Part shown: one piece after another, positions 1-10,299 of the stretch
Position numbering within the stretch: position 1 is the first letter of the stretch
How the letters are laid out: the number at the start of each line of letters is the position of its first letter
DNA from: Trichosporon coremiiforme
Taxonomy: Eukaryota > Basidiomycota > Tremellomycetes > Trichosporonales > Trichosporonaceae
Assembly: GCA_039545355.1 (NCBI GenBank)
Contig: BCJJ01000007.1
Location: forward strand, 186,001 to 250,000
Length of the DNA stretch: 64,000 bases
Reading direction: 5' to 3'
Translations under genes and position numbers: made by a program
The notes under the pieces: model-generated
What the model saw: only the letters and a program-made list of their open reading frames with translations
The model's database searches: none
Told to the model about the DNA's origin: nothing

Positions 1-1
1 C

Positions 2-1817
2 TGGTATGTCGAATGTGTCGAGGGTTGGCAGTACCCCGAGTGGGATAAGCCCCGTCCTGAAGCGGACACCGCTGTCGGCACAGACGACCACAGCAAGTGG
101 ACATGGGGCGTGCGCGTGGATGGGTACGGTTTCGGCTTCGGCTGGAGGAAAGAGCCCGTCTCTCGCTATGCACCCGCTCCACTTCCTGCGCTGTCGCCGC
201 CTCGCCAGCGCGACGGGACCCCTCCTTGGTGTGTCCCGCCCATGCGCGTTGTAAGCGATCCAGTCTTTCCAGACCAGCGCTCCATTACAAGGTCGCCATC
301 TCCGGTGCCTCTTCCTTCCAGACCTCAGCCTCCTCCTTTGTGGCAACGCCCTCGCCCAACTGCCGCCGAGCTTTCCCACCGTGACGAGATTGACCGTCTC
401 ATGAATGAAAACAGGAGGTTCAGCTTCAACAGGGCTAGTGGGCTGGTGTAGGATACCAGCTCCCGGTCTGTTTCTACTCCCAGCAAACCGAGCTCGCGCG
501 ATCACAAGTCCTCGCCCTGGCGCTTCCATGAACTCGAAGGCTACCGTATCACATGGTCGGAGAGGGACTCCGCGTGGTCCCAGGCGCGGCGTAAAAAGCC
601 GCAGCATGACATGCGCGCCGATCTCCGTTCGAATCCGGAGTTCGGTCGACCCAGGTCCCCTGGTCCCCTATTTCGTTCTGCTGCATGGGACGCTCACAGG
701 CAGCTTCTGTCGTTGTCGGCTTTCAACATGGGTCGGGCGCCAGTCTATTACCACCCAGATGACGACTACAACCCCCGCGGCGGCGTCTATCGTAGCAAGG
801 ACAGGCGTCATCACATGAGCCGGCATCCCGTGAAGAGTAAGAAAGCCAACGCCACTATGAAGCCCAGGAAACCCTCCGCGATGAGGAGCATGAAGTCGAC
901 GGCGACTAGTCCTGCCCAGCACTCCGCGCCCAACGTTCCTCAGATCTTCCGCAGTGATGATGCCTTCGTGTTCATGGATCTCTCCGGTGCACCAGATGAT
1001 CTTGTCTCTTGCATCAAGCGTTGTGGAGGGCGAATGGGCGAGTCGAAAGAAGCGGACTATGTCATTCTCCGCACGCAGCCTGGCCAGACTCGCAACCCCA
1101 CCTTCCTCTCCGTGATCAGGGGCGAGCGTCACCCCCGCAAGCCCGGGTCATGTGTGGTCGCCAAGACGTGGGTTGATGAATGTATGAGCGCTGGCAAGCT
1201 GCTGAATTGCGGGCCATACCTGGTCACTGCCGGGCCTGAGCTGCCTCGCGCTTCTGCCGTTCCGATGACTCCCCTCATTGTGAGGTCGCCACCACCCGAG
1301 GCTCGCAAGCGCATCCGCCCCATGACTCCCGACGCACACTACCTGAAGGACTCGACGCCGCACCCTCCCACGCCTCCCGCCAAACTGCCACCTACGTCTC
1401 CGCCCGCCGTCCAGAACTCTCTGGAGAGTACATTGGCATACGAAGACGGCCTCATCGACCTCGACTGCGAAGATGGAGACGAAATGCTCATCGACCTGGA
1501 CGTGCACCTCAATCTCCCTAGGCACTACGACGGGTCCAAGGCGCCACAGATCGACCTCCCGTCTACCGTCCTGAGCACGCACATCGACGCTGTGCGCATC
1601 CTCATCTCAGAGCTCACCGTCTGGGACGGCGAAGGAACCAAAGCTGAGTGCCTGAGCCGCATTAAAAAGAAGGTGGGACGGCTGTGACGTGTTTCTTGGA
1701 GCTGACATGCAGGGTCTGCTTGAGGCCGAAGAGCTTTACGGCACATATCGCTCCATCATCAATGAGCGCGTCCCCGGCCTGGACTATAGCAGCGGAACGA
1801 AGGGCACCCGAGTCTGA
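2..1817 (+). CDS. BRCT-domain protein, 5' end outside window
   Basis: The frame is open from the window edge, so the start lies upstream. A BRCT-like fold is readable at about 950-1230: a VFMDLSG strand, a CGGRMGESKEADYVIL core, and the diagnostic tryptophan in KTWVDECMSAGKLL. BRCT domains bind phosphopeptides or partner proteins, usually in DNA repair or telomere biology. The flanks are Pro/Ser/Arg-rich and look disordered. The last intron is 1673-1712 (GTGGGA...GCTGACATGCAG) and gives a terminal exon 1713-1817 ending GTRV-stop. A TAG at 449-451 is in frame with clearly coding sequence on both sides. A 66-nt in-frame intron at 418-483 with a weak GTTCAG donor would remove it. Without that intron, the first Met after the stop is at 611. 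The specific protein family is not recognised. The gene converges with the next one. Confidence 0.6.
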
Positions 1818-1868
1818 ACCATGCACTGTAGATAATGACTGTTAATGTAATGTTGTACATACCATCTA

Positions 1869-3406
1869 TCACGCCCACTGTCCGCGCACCTGCCCCTTAC
1901 CGACGAGCCTCCAGTCGAAGTGCTCCTCCCCGATCTCCCAGTCCTCAGGCTTCTTGTCCTCCTCCTCAGTGTCAATGGTCTGCAGGCCAAAGAAAGGTGC
2001 GACGGAGATATGCACGACGCCCTTGAACAGCTCGAGCAGGCGGGGCTTGAGCGCGTCGCCACTCTGGACAAAGTCGGGGGATGCGTTGAACTCGAGGAGC
2101 GAGACGCGGGGAACCGGCAGCTCATCTCCAGCAGCACTGGGAGGGAAAGTGAGCACGAGGTCGACGCCGAAGATCTCAAACGCGTTCGGCATGAGCTGCA
2201 GGCCGAAGGAGCCGCACTCGGCGCCAGCGCGGACGGCCTCGGCGCACACGTCGCCGACCTGCGCGAAGACGGTGTCGAGCCACTGGCGGGTGATCTTGCC
2301 CCGCGAAGCGTAGGTGTTCTTCGAGTAGGCCAGCGCGTCCTCGCCCTCCAGGTCCCAGAAGAGACGGACGAGGTCGTCCTCGGGCACAGGGGCACCAAAG
2401 GCGTCCGTCTGGCGTCAGTTGTGCTACCCGCTGGGGGAAGTGTACTCACCTGCAAACAGGTATTCGTCAGATGGGGCTGGAGGTCGATATCGCCCGAGCT
2501 CGAGGGGGAGGTGAATGCGGCACCCGCGAAGAGGGCCAGCATCGTCCGCGACAGGTGCACGGTCCAGCTCCCCGTGACGAGGACGTAGGCGCGGAGGTGG
2601 AACTTGTGTCCCTCTCCTGTGTTCTTCAAGTCGAAGAGGACGGGATCCGGGAGGAGTTCCTGAATCACGAAGTGGCGCAGGTGCGAGGTCATGACTGCCG
2701 TGCCGCCCTCCTCGTCGCTGTCGTCGCCGCCCAAACCCATTCGTCTCGTTTGTCCCTCAATCTCCGCAGCGGCGTCAGAGCCCTCGCCCTCGTCCTCGGA
2801 GTCCTCCTCATCCTCGTCTTCGTCGTCACTTGGCGGCTCAAACTCCTCGAAGATGGCCCTCATTTCGTCCTCGGTCGAGAAGAGACGGATACCCTGCGCG
2901 CGGTCCGCGAATCCAGGCTTGAGGATGAACCACTGCCTGTCCCCCTCCTCCTTGCCTTCGTTCTCCTGCATCGTGTCCGCGAGCTCGTACAGGTCGTCCA
3001 TCAGCAGCTCGTCCAGCTCGTCCGCAAACTGCACGTCGATCGTCCATCCCTTCGGGATTCCGGTGCGGAGGGAGGACTCGATCCCACGGTGCTGAGCCTT
3101 GGCGAGGTACTCGGTTATCGTCGTGTGCAGCTGGTGTTTCCGGATCAGCGCTTTGCGGTAGATGTAGCTTGAAATGAGGTAGGAGGGGTCGCGGTGCGGA
3201 ATGTCAAAGGTCATCAGGTCGTAGTCGGCCCATTGCAGGCGAGGGGGATGGTCGTCATCGGGAGGCAGGAGAGACATCGAGAGGGAAGGGAGGGTGGCCG
3301 TCAGAGCACGCAGGAGGAGGGTCTGCGTATACGGCGAGGGGAAGGAGACAAAGGCAGTGAGAGCCTCATCCTTCTTGTCGCCGTTGGCGGCCGTCTTGTC
3401 CGCCAT
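1869..3406 (-). CDS. Tubulin-tyrosine-ligase-like (ATP-grasp) protein, Pby1-like
   Basis: Two exons, 3406-2450 and 2408-1869, are separated by a 41-nt intron with GTGAGT and ACTGACGCCAG ends; the product is 498 aa. The start is the Met of MADKTAANG rather than an in-frame Met 105 bp upstream. TTL-family ATP-grasp signatures appear in order: WFILKPGFADRAQGIRLF, an acidic insert, HFVIQELLPDPVLF, KFHLRAYVLV and LLEFNASPDF. This family ligates amino acids to proteins such as tubulin; the fungal member Pby1 is linked to mRNA-decay bodies. The long Glu/Asp-rich insert (about residues 190-225) is typical disordered filler. The nucleotide-binding Lys of ILKP and the Glu of the EFN motif are present, so the site looks intact. 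Which TTL subfamily it belongs to is an inference. Confidence 0.8.
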
Positions 3407-3724
3407 GTTGTGGATGCTGGCGATGGTTGTGGTGGAGGAGAGTGATCGGAATGTCTGAGGTGGAGGTTCAAGCTCGAACTTTTGTTGTAAGCAGTTGCGG
3501 TGACTAAACACGTGGGCCGCTTATCATTTACTCCCGCCGAGATTACGGCAGCTTCCTGCCCAGTATGCCCAGCCCTGCTCCAGGCGGGGGTTGGACATGA
3601 CGCGCCGGCAGAGCCCGGCGCCGCTGTACCCCGCACTCCACTCTGCACCCTTGCCATTCTGGCATTCGCAATGCTCACACGATCGACACGCATCGCACGA
3701 CCTCTCACTTCATCACCCGGTACC

Positions 3725-4846
3725 ATGTCCAAGCCAACTGTCGCATCGAACCTCCAGGGGAAGGTCAAGGTAAGCTTCGGGGGCATCGTGAGCTGACAGA
3801 CAGCTGAGGGATGGGAACGAGATCCCCCAGTTCGGGCTGGGCGTGTACGAGATGGGCGAGAAGGTGACGTACGATGCGTGCATTGCCGCGCTCGAGGATG
3901 GATACAGACACATCGACACTGCAGAGTGGTACGTACACGCTGACTCTCGCCTTCCATCTCCACTTTTGTCAGACAGCGGCTGACGTCAGGTACGAGAACG
4001 AGGCGCCGGTGGGCCGCGCCGTGCGCGACTTTGTGTCTTCCTCGGGCGTGCCCCGCTCCGACATCTTCGTCACGTCCAAGTTGATGCGAAATCGGACCTA
4101 CGACCTTGCGCTGGCCGACCTCAAGACCTCGCTGCAAGAAGCGGGGCTCGACTACTTCGACCTGTACCTAATGCACTCGCCGCTCGGCGGTGCGGCCAAG
4201 CGAAAGGAGGTCTGGCGCGCCCTCCTCGCCGCCCGGGACCAGGGCCTCGTCAAGTCCGTCGGCGTCAGCAACTTCGGCGCGAAGCACATTGACGAAATGG
4301 TCGCGGACGGTGTTGAGCTGCCCGTCCTGAACCAGATCGACCTCCACCCGTTCATGCGGCATCCGGACATTGTGGACACTTGCGAGAAGCACGGCATCGC
4401 CCTTGAGGTGAGCTTCGGGGAAGTGTGTTAGCTGACGAGCAGGCATGGGCTCCTCTCGCTCGAGGACTCAGGTTCGACCACCCAGTCGTCATCAAGATGA
4501 GGGAGAAGTACGGCAAGACGTCGGCCCAGATCTTCCTCCGATGGGGACTGCAGCATGTGAGTGCGCCAATGATGACTGTCTTTCCAGCCTTCATGAATGA
4601 GAGACAGCGCAGTTCCCCGACCCGCGGAGTCCAACTGACAGGCAGGGCTACATCGTCATTCCGAAGTCGGCCAGCCCAAGACGTATCGTTGAGAACGCGC
4701 AGATCTTCGACTTTGAGATCAGCCAGAATGACATGGACGAGGTAAGTCTCCGCTTAGCTCGGTGGCTCTCGACGTTAGCTAACACACAGCTCGACGATCT
4801 CGACGAGTACCTTGTCACGGACTGGGACGTTGTCGGCGCCGAGTAA
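3725..4846 (+). CDS. Aldo-keto reductase
   Basis: Six exons (3725-3769, 3804-3928, 3990-4407, 4443-4556, 4646-4741, 4790-4846) give 284 aa with the frame kept throughout. The introns are 34-89 nt and carry GCTGAC or GCTAAC branch sites. The AKR barrel is clear: GLGVYEMG, DGYRHIDTAEWYENE (catalytic Asp and Tyr), VTSKL (catalytic Lys), YLMHSP (catalytic His), VGVSNFG, LNQIDLHPF, and the C-terminal cofactor-binding GYIVIPKSASPRRIVEN. The family reduces aldehydes and ketones with NADPH in the cytosol. The length is slightly below the usual 300-320 aa because the C-terminal substrate loop is short. The substrate cannot be told from sequence. The gene lies directly upstream of the ADP-ribosylglycohydrolase array on the same strand, but it has introns and those genes do not. 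Confidence 0.9.
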
Positions 4847-5170
4847 GCGACAAGCCGCACGTTCCTGCAGTCTTCACTTCCTTGCGCATGCTTCACAATC
4901 TCGCCTGAGCGCCTGTACTTTGTCAACTGCATGCAGCTGTATTCACATCTTGCCCACGCTATCGCCCAGGGCACATACGCTACCCACCACCGCGGGCCCC
5001 CTCAACGCTGACTTGCCGATGCGGGGTGTTTTGATTTCCGATGCCGGCACTGAGCCTCCACTTCGACCTCCACCAATCACTTCCTGCTGACTCAGTGCCT
5101 CACCGACCCACGACCCGTTATCCACCACATACTTACAACACAAAACCTTCCTCACTCTCAGAAGTACAGC
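4847..5170 (+). other. Intergenic, AKR 3' to first ARH copy
   Basis: This 324-bp stretch is rich in CA and CT and has no coding frame of its own. It holds the 3' UTR of the reductase and the promoter of the first array member. No TATA box or copy of the shared array motif is visible. Confidence 0.5.
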
Positions 5171-6259
5171 ATGGAGCAAGTAGCGGGGTCCTCGTCACCC
5201 GCGTTAAGAGCATCGACCACTTCCCATTTTCCGCCGAGAGACGTTCTCCGGGATAGAGCGCTGGGAGTCGTTCTTGGCAGTGTCATCGGCGATGCTTTGG
5301 GACAGAACGACGATGGGAGATGGGGCGCGAACACCTCCATGGCCGTCTCAATGCTTCAGAGCATTGTGGGAGGCTCAGACCTGTCGACAGAAGACGAGCG
5401 ACGTAAGCTGGTGAACAGGTGGATTGGATGGTATCGACGAGGCGGCCAGGGTGTTGACACAAGTACGCAAGCGGTCTTCGAAGGTCTCGCCGATCTTACC
5501 TGCGGTGGGATTCCCAGCTCAGCTCTCCAAGACCTCAGCGGCAAGCCGTGGTTCGACGCCATGGCCGGGATGAGCGAGTTCATTGGACCGAGACGGAATA
5601 GCGGCTTCGTCGCTCAGATCGCTCCACTTGCGTTGGCGTACCTCGACCCGGGAGCCGAGTCGGCGCTCGTGGAAGCAGTGACTGAGCTCTCCGGCTTAGC
5701 CCATGATAGGATGTACGTTGGCGATGCTGCGTCTCTCTGGGCTTTGACGGTTCGACACGCCATTCTGACAGGCGAAGCCGACATCGCCTCGGTCCAAGCT
5801 CAGCTTGCATACCTTCAGCTTGCATACCTTCCGGAAGACCGCCGACAGACATGGCGTCGATACATAAACGAGGCTGAGCAGCATCTCTACAACACCTCTC
5901 ATGCGATCCGACACGACAACGGCGAAGCGCACGTTGCACTACAACATGCCCTCATCGCCGTAGGCGGAAACTCCGACTTCTCATCAACGCTGCAAGCCGC
6001 AGTGAGCTGGAAGACACCTTCGCATGCTCACAATCCCGCCGCCGCCGTTCGCAGTCATCCCGCCGCCATTGCGCTCCGGAACGATAGGGCCGGTGTTGCT
6101 GCCATTGCTGGCCAGCTAGCTGGTGCCAAGTATGGAGCTGGTAACCTTCCTGCGAATAAGGTTGTGGAGCTCCACGGATTCCCCAACAACATGAGTGCAG
6201 ACAACCTCCGTCGGCTTGTGCAAGCCCTAATCGAGCGGTACGATAGATGGTATCAGTAG
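5171..6259 (+). CDS. ADP-ribosylglycohydrolase-fold protein, array copy 1 (divergent)
   Basis: A single intronless frame of 362 aa. The ARH/DraG fold is recognised from DRALGVVLGSVIGDALG (30-44), NRWIGWYRRGGQGVD, FVAQIAPLALAYL, VRHAILTG, LAYLPEDRR and VAAIAGQLAGAKYGAG. The family removes ADP-ribose from proteins or small acceptors using a binuclear Mg site. Here the first metal motif TDDT is replaced by GANT (residues 52-55), and the C-terminal GDTDT becomes NDRAG, so hydrolysis by the usual mechanism is unlikely. Compared with the 6618 copy it has a longer N-terminus and an insertion of roughly 20 residues just before the last helix motif. A 15-bp tandem duplication at 5801-5830 repeats the LAYLQ/LAYLP segment. 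It is the first of eight same-strand copies. A role as a binding protein or pseudoenzyme is inferred. Confidence 0.85.
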   Translation: MEQVAGSSSPALRASTTSHFPPRDVLRDRALGVVLGSVIGDALGQNDDGRWGANTSMAVSMLQSIVGGSDLSTEDERRKLVNRWIGWYRRGGQGVDTSTQAVFEGLADLTCGGIPSSALQDLSGKPWFDAMAGMSEFIGPRRNSGFVAQIAPLALAYLDPGAESALVEAVTELSGLAHDRMYVGDAASLWALTVRHAILTGEADIASVQAQLAYLQLAYLPEDRRQTWRRYINEAEQHLYNTSHAIRHDNGEAHVALQHALIAVGGNSDFSSTLQAAVSWKTPSHAHNPAAAVRSHPAAIALRNDRAGVAAIAGQLAGAKYGAGNLPANKVVELHGFPNNMSADNLRRLVQALIERYDRWYQ

Positions 6260-6617
6260 TAGAGCATCCTTGTGTAGTTATCTATGGGATGCATGTCCAT
6301 GCATCGTCTGCAGGTCTTGTCGTACGTTGAGAAGAAAGGGCCGATGATGACGAGGCTCACGCGACCAGATCGGCACTTCCGCTCCCGATCTCGGATGTGT
6401 AGATCACCGATCGACCCCATGACGTGCCCCAGCAACCTTTCTTGTCGCGCAATTCATCATTGATCCACAACATCACCTCGGCACCTCACTGCATTCTCTC
6501 GTCTTCACCATCCTGCACATCGGCAAGCCCCTGCAGGTTGCCCGTGCCGCCCTTCAAGTTCGGCGCCTAACCCTCCCAGCTCCTCGCCGCTCAACCCGTT
6601 CCCGCTTTCCTGATAGC
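6260..6617 (+). other. Intergenic between ARH copies 1 and 2
   Basis: 358 bp with no coding frame. It carries the 3' UTR of copy 1 and a CT/CA-rich promoter of copy 2. Neither the shared GAATGGA...TCGAA module nor a TATA box is seen here. Confidence 0.5.
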
Positions 6618-7613
6618 ATGGCTGCTCCACCACCTGAAGTCCTGCGCGACCGCGCTCAAGGCGTGATCCTCGCCGCCGCATCCGGCGACGCTCTCGGCGC
6701 GCCATACGAGAACTCACCAGAGCTGCAAGCGGGACTATCCAATGGCGACCCGGTCCTCTTCACCTCCAGCGCAGACTGGGGCGAAGGAGAATGGACGGAC
6801 GACACGGCGATGGGTATTCCAATCCTGGAAGCTCTGGCACACGGCCTTAATCTCACGACAGACGGGGGTCTGGACTATCTCGCCAATCGCTGGCTGCAAT
6901 GGAGCATCGATGGGGGGAAAGGTATCGGGCTGCAGACTGCGCGCGTCTTCGCGCGCGTCATCAGCGTACAGCAAGCAAAGGCGGGAATGCAGGATCCCCA
7001 CCCACTCTCGGCGACAATGGCGGACATGGCACGACTAGAGCACGAGTCATCCGAACGAAGTGGGGGAAACGGATGCCTTATGCGAGTCGGGCCGCTGGCT
7101 TTGGGCTTTCTTGCTCCCGGGAGGGAGGGGGCATTGGCGGACGCCGCGAGGAAACAAGCCCAGCTTACCCACTTCGAGCCCGATGGGGGCGACGCGGCCG
7201 TCATCTGGTCTCTCGCGATTCGACAAGCCATCCTCACAGGTTCCTTCGATTTGAGGGAACAGCTCGCATACATCCCGGAGGAACGACGAGGCGTCTGGAT
7301 CCAACGACTAGCCGAAGCGGAGGAGAAGGGACCCGAAGCCTTTGTTAAGAACTACTGGGTCGTCTCTGCGCTTCAGTGTGCGTACATTGCGAATCGGAGA
7401 GGGAACGACGTGAGGAGCGTCCTCGAAAGTGCCGTGCGGGGGTTGGGAGATACGGACACCGTAGCCGCAATCGCTGGCCAGTTGGCGGGAGCGCGGTTCG
7501 GAGCCAGTAGCGTGCCGAACGAGTGGAGGGAGAAGCTACATGGTTGGCCGGGGCTGACCGTGCGAGATATGGAGATGATGGCGGATCAAGCCCTGGAGCG
7601 CAGCTCCCTGTAG
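6618..7613 (+). CDS. ADP-ribosylglycohydrolase, array copy 2 (catalytic motifs intact)
   Basis: An intronless 331-aa frame of normal family length. The motifs run in order: GDALG (23-27), EWTDDTAM with the TDDT metal ligands at 60-63, GGKGIGLQT, NGCLMRVGPLALGFL, IRQAILTG and GDTDTVAAIAGQLAGARFG with the second ligand set at 277-281. All signature positions of the ARH/DraG family are present, so this copy is expected to hydrolyse ADP-ribosyl bonds with Mg2+. The acceptor (protein Ser or Arg, or a small metabolite such as O-acetyl-ADP-ribose) cannot be assigned. Its complete active site makes it the best candidate for the parental gene of the array. It starts 358 bp after copy 1. Confidence 0.92.
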   Translation: MAAPPPEVLRDRAQGVILAAASGDALGAPYENSPELQAGLSNGDPVLFTSSADWGEGEWTDDTAMGIPILEALAHGLNLTTDGGLDYLANRWLQWSIDGGKGIGLQTARVFARVISVQQAKAGMQDPHPLSATMADMARLEHESSERSGGNGCLMRVGPLALGFLAPGREGALADAARKQAQLTHFEPDGGDAAVIWSLAIRQAILTGSFDLREQLAYIPEERRGVWIQRLAEAEEKGPEAFVKNYWVVSALQCAYIANRRGNDVRSVLESAVRGLGDTDTVAAIAGQLAGARFGASSVPNEWREKLHGWPGLTVRDMEMMADQALERSSL

Positions 7614-8561
7614 GAGTGTGCGAGCTACCTTTTGCATGCATCTCTCCAACCGGGAAAGCCTATTGGTCTATGGACAATCCAGGACTCTATCGCTGCGTTC
7701 CAGGATTCAGGTCGCAATTATTAAGAGGCGCTCGTCTTGAACTCAGATCATGTCGCGGGCGACATTTGGTGAGCGACCGCGCCGCTTGGAACGCGGACGC
7801 TTTGCCCATGAAGGCCCCACCGGCAGGGTTCCGTCTGAGGGAAGCGAGAAACTCTGAGGCGTGCCGAACAGGGTCAATGCCGTGGCGTAGTACGCCCACT
7901 GGACATCTTACAGCAACTAGAAACCGCGCTGGCGTCCGACGTGCACGCAGTGAGGTAATGATCACAACGCTGGATGCGGGTCGTGGAGCCGTGAAGGAAC
8001 GCGGAAAGCCCGATTTAGGGTTAGGAGCATGCTAGGATCAGCACATTCGCAGCCAGTGCTCCTGTTACGTGACTCGTCTAGCTCGGTAGCTCGGTACGAG
8101 GGCTCAGAGGACGGGGCCGCGCTGTTCCCAAAGCTTTGCAGGCCGTGAGGACGTGGAGACATGAGAGTAGATGACTTCGCCTCGACATTCCGCACCAAAG
8201 TGCAGCTCGCCCTCAATGAATTCAGACCTGGCTGATAAGGTTTCGGTTCCGAGCCTGATCGAAGCTACCGGCGCAGGACTACCCATCACGGTGAAGCTCA
8301 GAACGCCGCCTGCCGTCGAGGGCCAGGGACTGTGAATGGAAGGGTTCGAAGCATAACATGCAGCCGTTTCTCTCGGTCTGCACATTTATCGAATCAGACT
8401 CCACATTAGCTCGATCGTGCACCGCAATACTGGCATGATGGGGCATGTCGTGGGTGTTGGACCAGTGCTTATAACTGGGGCAGGCGATATTGCGCGTCGT
8501 CGATGCCCACTGACCGCCCTCCTCACCCCCCCTTGCTAGCCTTTCCATCAACTACTTCACC
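7614..8561 (+). other. Intergenic before ARH copy 3
   Basis: 948 bp without a supportable gene; long frames here have no recognisable content. The distal half carries the array's shared upstream module, described separately. Confidence 0.5.
8232..8475 (+). promoter_or_regulatory. Upstream module of ARH copy 3
   Basis: CTGATAAGGTTTCG at 8232-8245 contains a GATA-factor-type site. GAATGGA at 8334 is followed by TTCGAAGCATA ending at 8355, and a TTATAAC box lies near 8469, about 93 bp before the ATG. The same elements, in the same order and spacing, precede other array members. Confidence 0.55.
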
Positions 8562-9527
8562 ATGACGAGCACGTTCATCAGACAACACTCCACAGGTACA
8601 ATCCTCGGCCTCGCGGCTGGCGAGGCGCTTGCGCTGCCCTACTCCTCCTCTCCGGAGAAGGTCGACAAGGGCGTGACGACGACTTCAAGCGCCGACTGGT
8701 CCGAGGGCGAGTGGGGACCTTCCACCGCGATGGCTCTCGCCGTACTCAGCGCCGCGAACGAGGCAGTACTCTTCAAGCGTGAGAAGTGGGCCGACTACGT
8801 CGCGACACGATGGGTTGAATGGGCTCACTCCGAGGGTAAAGGACTCGACTCGCGGACGCGAGACCTGCTCCGGAGCGTGTCCAGGGTGGATGCCAGCGAG
8901 GAGGCACTCGCCTCGCGCGCCAAGGCCAGCGGTGGTGCTGGTGCGCTGCCGGTCGCTCACATTGCTCCTTTGGCCCTCCTCTTCCTCGGCGAAGACCAGG
9001 AAGAGGATCTCGCCAAGGCTGCGGACCGACTCGCGCGCATGACGCACCCCGAAGAGGACGCTCGCGAGGCCGCCGTTCTCATGGCGTTGATGATGCAGCA
9101 GGCGACCCGCTTCGGCTCCGTGGGCATCGAAGAGGCCATCGACTATCTGCCCGCGGGGAGCCAGGAGAAGTGGAAGGAGCGCCTCAGGGAGGGGGCCGAT
9201 GTCGCGTCCTCCAACTCGATCAACCTGAAGTCCTCAGACGCCAACAAGGCTTCCGTTGCCGTGCTCCAGTCTGCCGTCGGTGCGTTCCGTTACGGGACAT
9301 CTGTGCACAGTGTTCTCCTTCAAGCTGTCCACAGTACGGCGAACCCGTACGTCGCCGCCGTAGCTGGGGCTCTGGCCGGTGGCGACCACGGTAGCCCTGA
9401 CATTCCCGCCGATTGGACGTCAAAGCTTCATGGCGAGAACCTTAACGGTCAGGGCTCGGCAGTCGATGCAATCACCAAGGACGTCGTGGCCGTGGTCAAG
9501 GTTACATACAAGTCGGAACCGTATTAG
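8562..9527 (+). CDS. ADP-ribosylglycohydrolase-fold protein, array copy 3 (divergent)
   Basis: An intronless 321-aa frame aligning end to end with copy 2: TILGLAAGEALALPY, EWGPSTAM (49-57), VATRWVEW, LPVAHIAPLALLFL, DAREAAVLMALM and VAAVAGALAGGDHG. It is the most substituted full-length copy at the active site. The GDALG aspartate is Glu (GEALA, 20-24), TDDT has become GPST, and the C-terminal GDTDT has become ANPY. Loss of most metal ligands argues against ARH catalysis, while the intact frame and conserved fold argue for a retained non-catalytic role (inference). It is the closest intact relative of the transposon-split pseudogene at 14626, which shares the AGEALALPY signature. A TATA-like box and the common upstream module precede it. 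Confidence 0.85.
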   Translation: MTSTFIRQHSTGTILGLAAGEALALPYSSSPEKVDKGVTTTSSADWSEGEWGPSTAMALAVLSAANEAVLFKREKWADYVATRWVEWAHSEGKGLDSRTRDLLRSVSRVDASEEALASRAKASGGAGALPVAHIAPLALLFLGEDQEEDLAKAADRLARMTHPEEDAREAAVLMALMMQQATRFGSVGIEEAIDYLPAGSQEKWKERLREGADVASSNSINLKSSDANKASVAVLQSAVGAFRYGTSVHSVLLQAVHSTANPYVAAVAGALAGGDHGSPDIPADWTSKLHGENLNGQGSAVDAITKDVVAVVKVTYKSEPY

Positions 9528-10299
9528 TTTGATCCTTCGTTGACACTTGCGTCTGACGTAGGGGCTGCAGAATAGTGAAGAACCGAGAATGCACTCTTCG
9601 AATACATTGCACCCCGTCGTTGAGGGCGGAAGATATGCGGCGGGCTGTTTGAGACCTCGCTGCTCACAGGAGACCCCCGACCAGCTCTCTACACGCGGAA
9701 CACCGCACACCCCTGACTTCCTGTGGCGATGAAGCAGATCTATCTCTTCCTCCGCCAAGCCGACCGCGATGCCGCAGGATGATTATGACACCCGCCCCTA
9801 GGGGCTAGTATGGTCGCTGCCGCAGCGTGTTGCCGCGGCAGCAACATCAACATGACAAGAGTTGTGATCGTAGCCGACCCTACTCTCGGTCAAGCGCTAT
9901 GAGCATTCCAGAGATCGGGAAAGAGGTGTCAGGGGGGGGGACCAGGCGCCTTCGCCTGACCTGAGGCTAGAGCTTGCAGTCTTCCCATGCATCTCTCGAC
10001 GACATTGGCTCGTGGGCTTGGGCCAGGGAGAATATCTACGCATTCCGGGATTTGGACACCGATATGGCGAGGCTCCCGTAACGCCTTTCATCTCACTGTG
10101 AATTGGTCAATCGAACAATCCAAAGCTTAATCCATGCTCCGCTCCAGACTGCCAGACTGCCGTCTGCTCCGCCCCGCTCGCACCGTACAAGCATATAAGC
10201 AAGACGGTCGACGGGCTCAGCTGCCGTATCCGCATTTCGCCAACCGCTGAGCGCTGGTCCTTTTCACCGCGAGCCAACATCAACCGCTAGCACTCGATA
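9528..10299 (+). other. Intergenic before ARH pseudogene copy 4
   Basis: 772 bp with no gene seen. GAATTGG at 10100 followed by TCGAACA at 10111-10117, then CATATAAGC near 10192-10200, correspond to the module and TATA-like box of the other copies. Confidence 0.45.
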
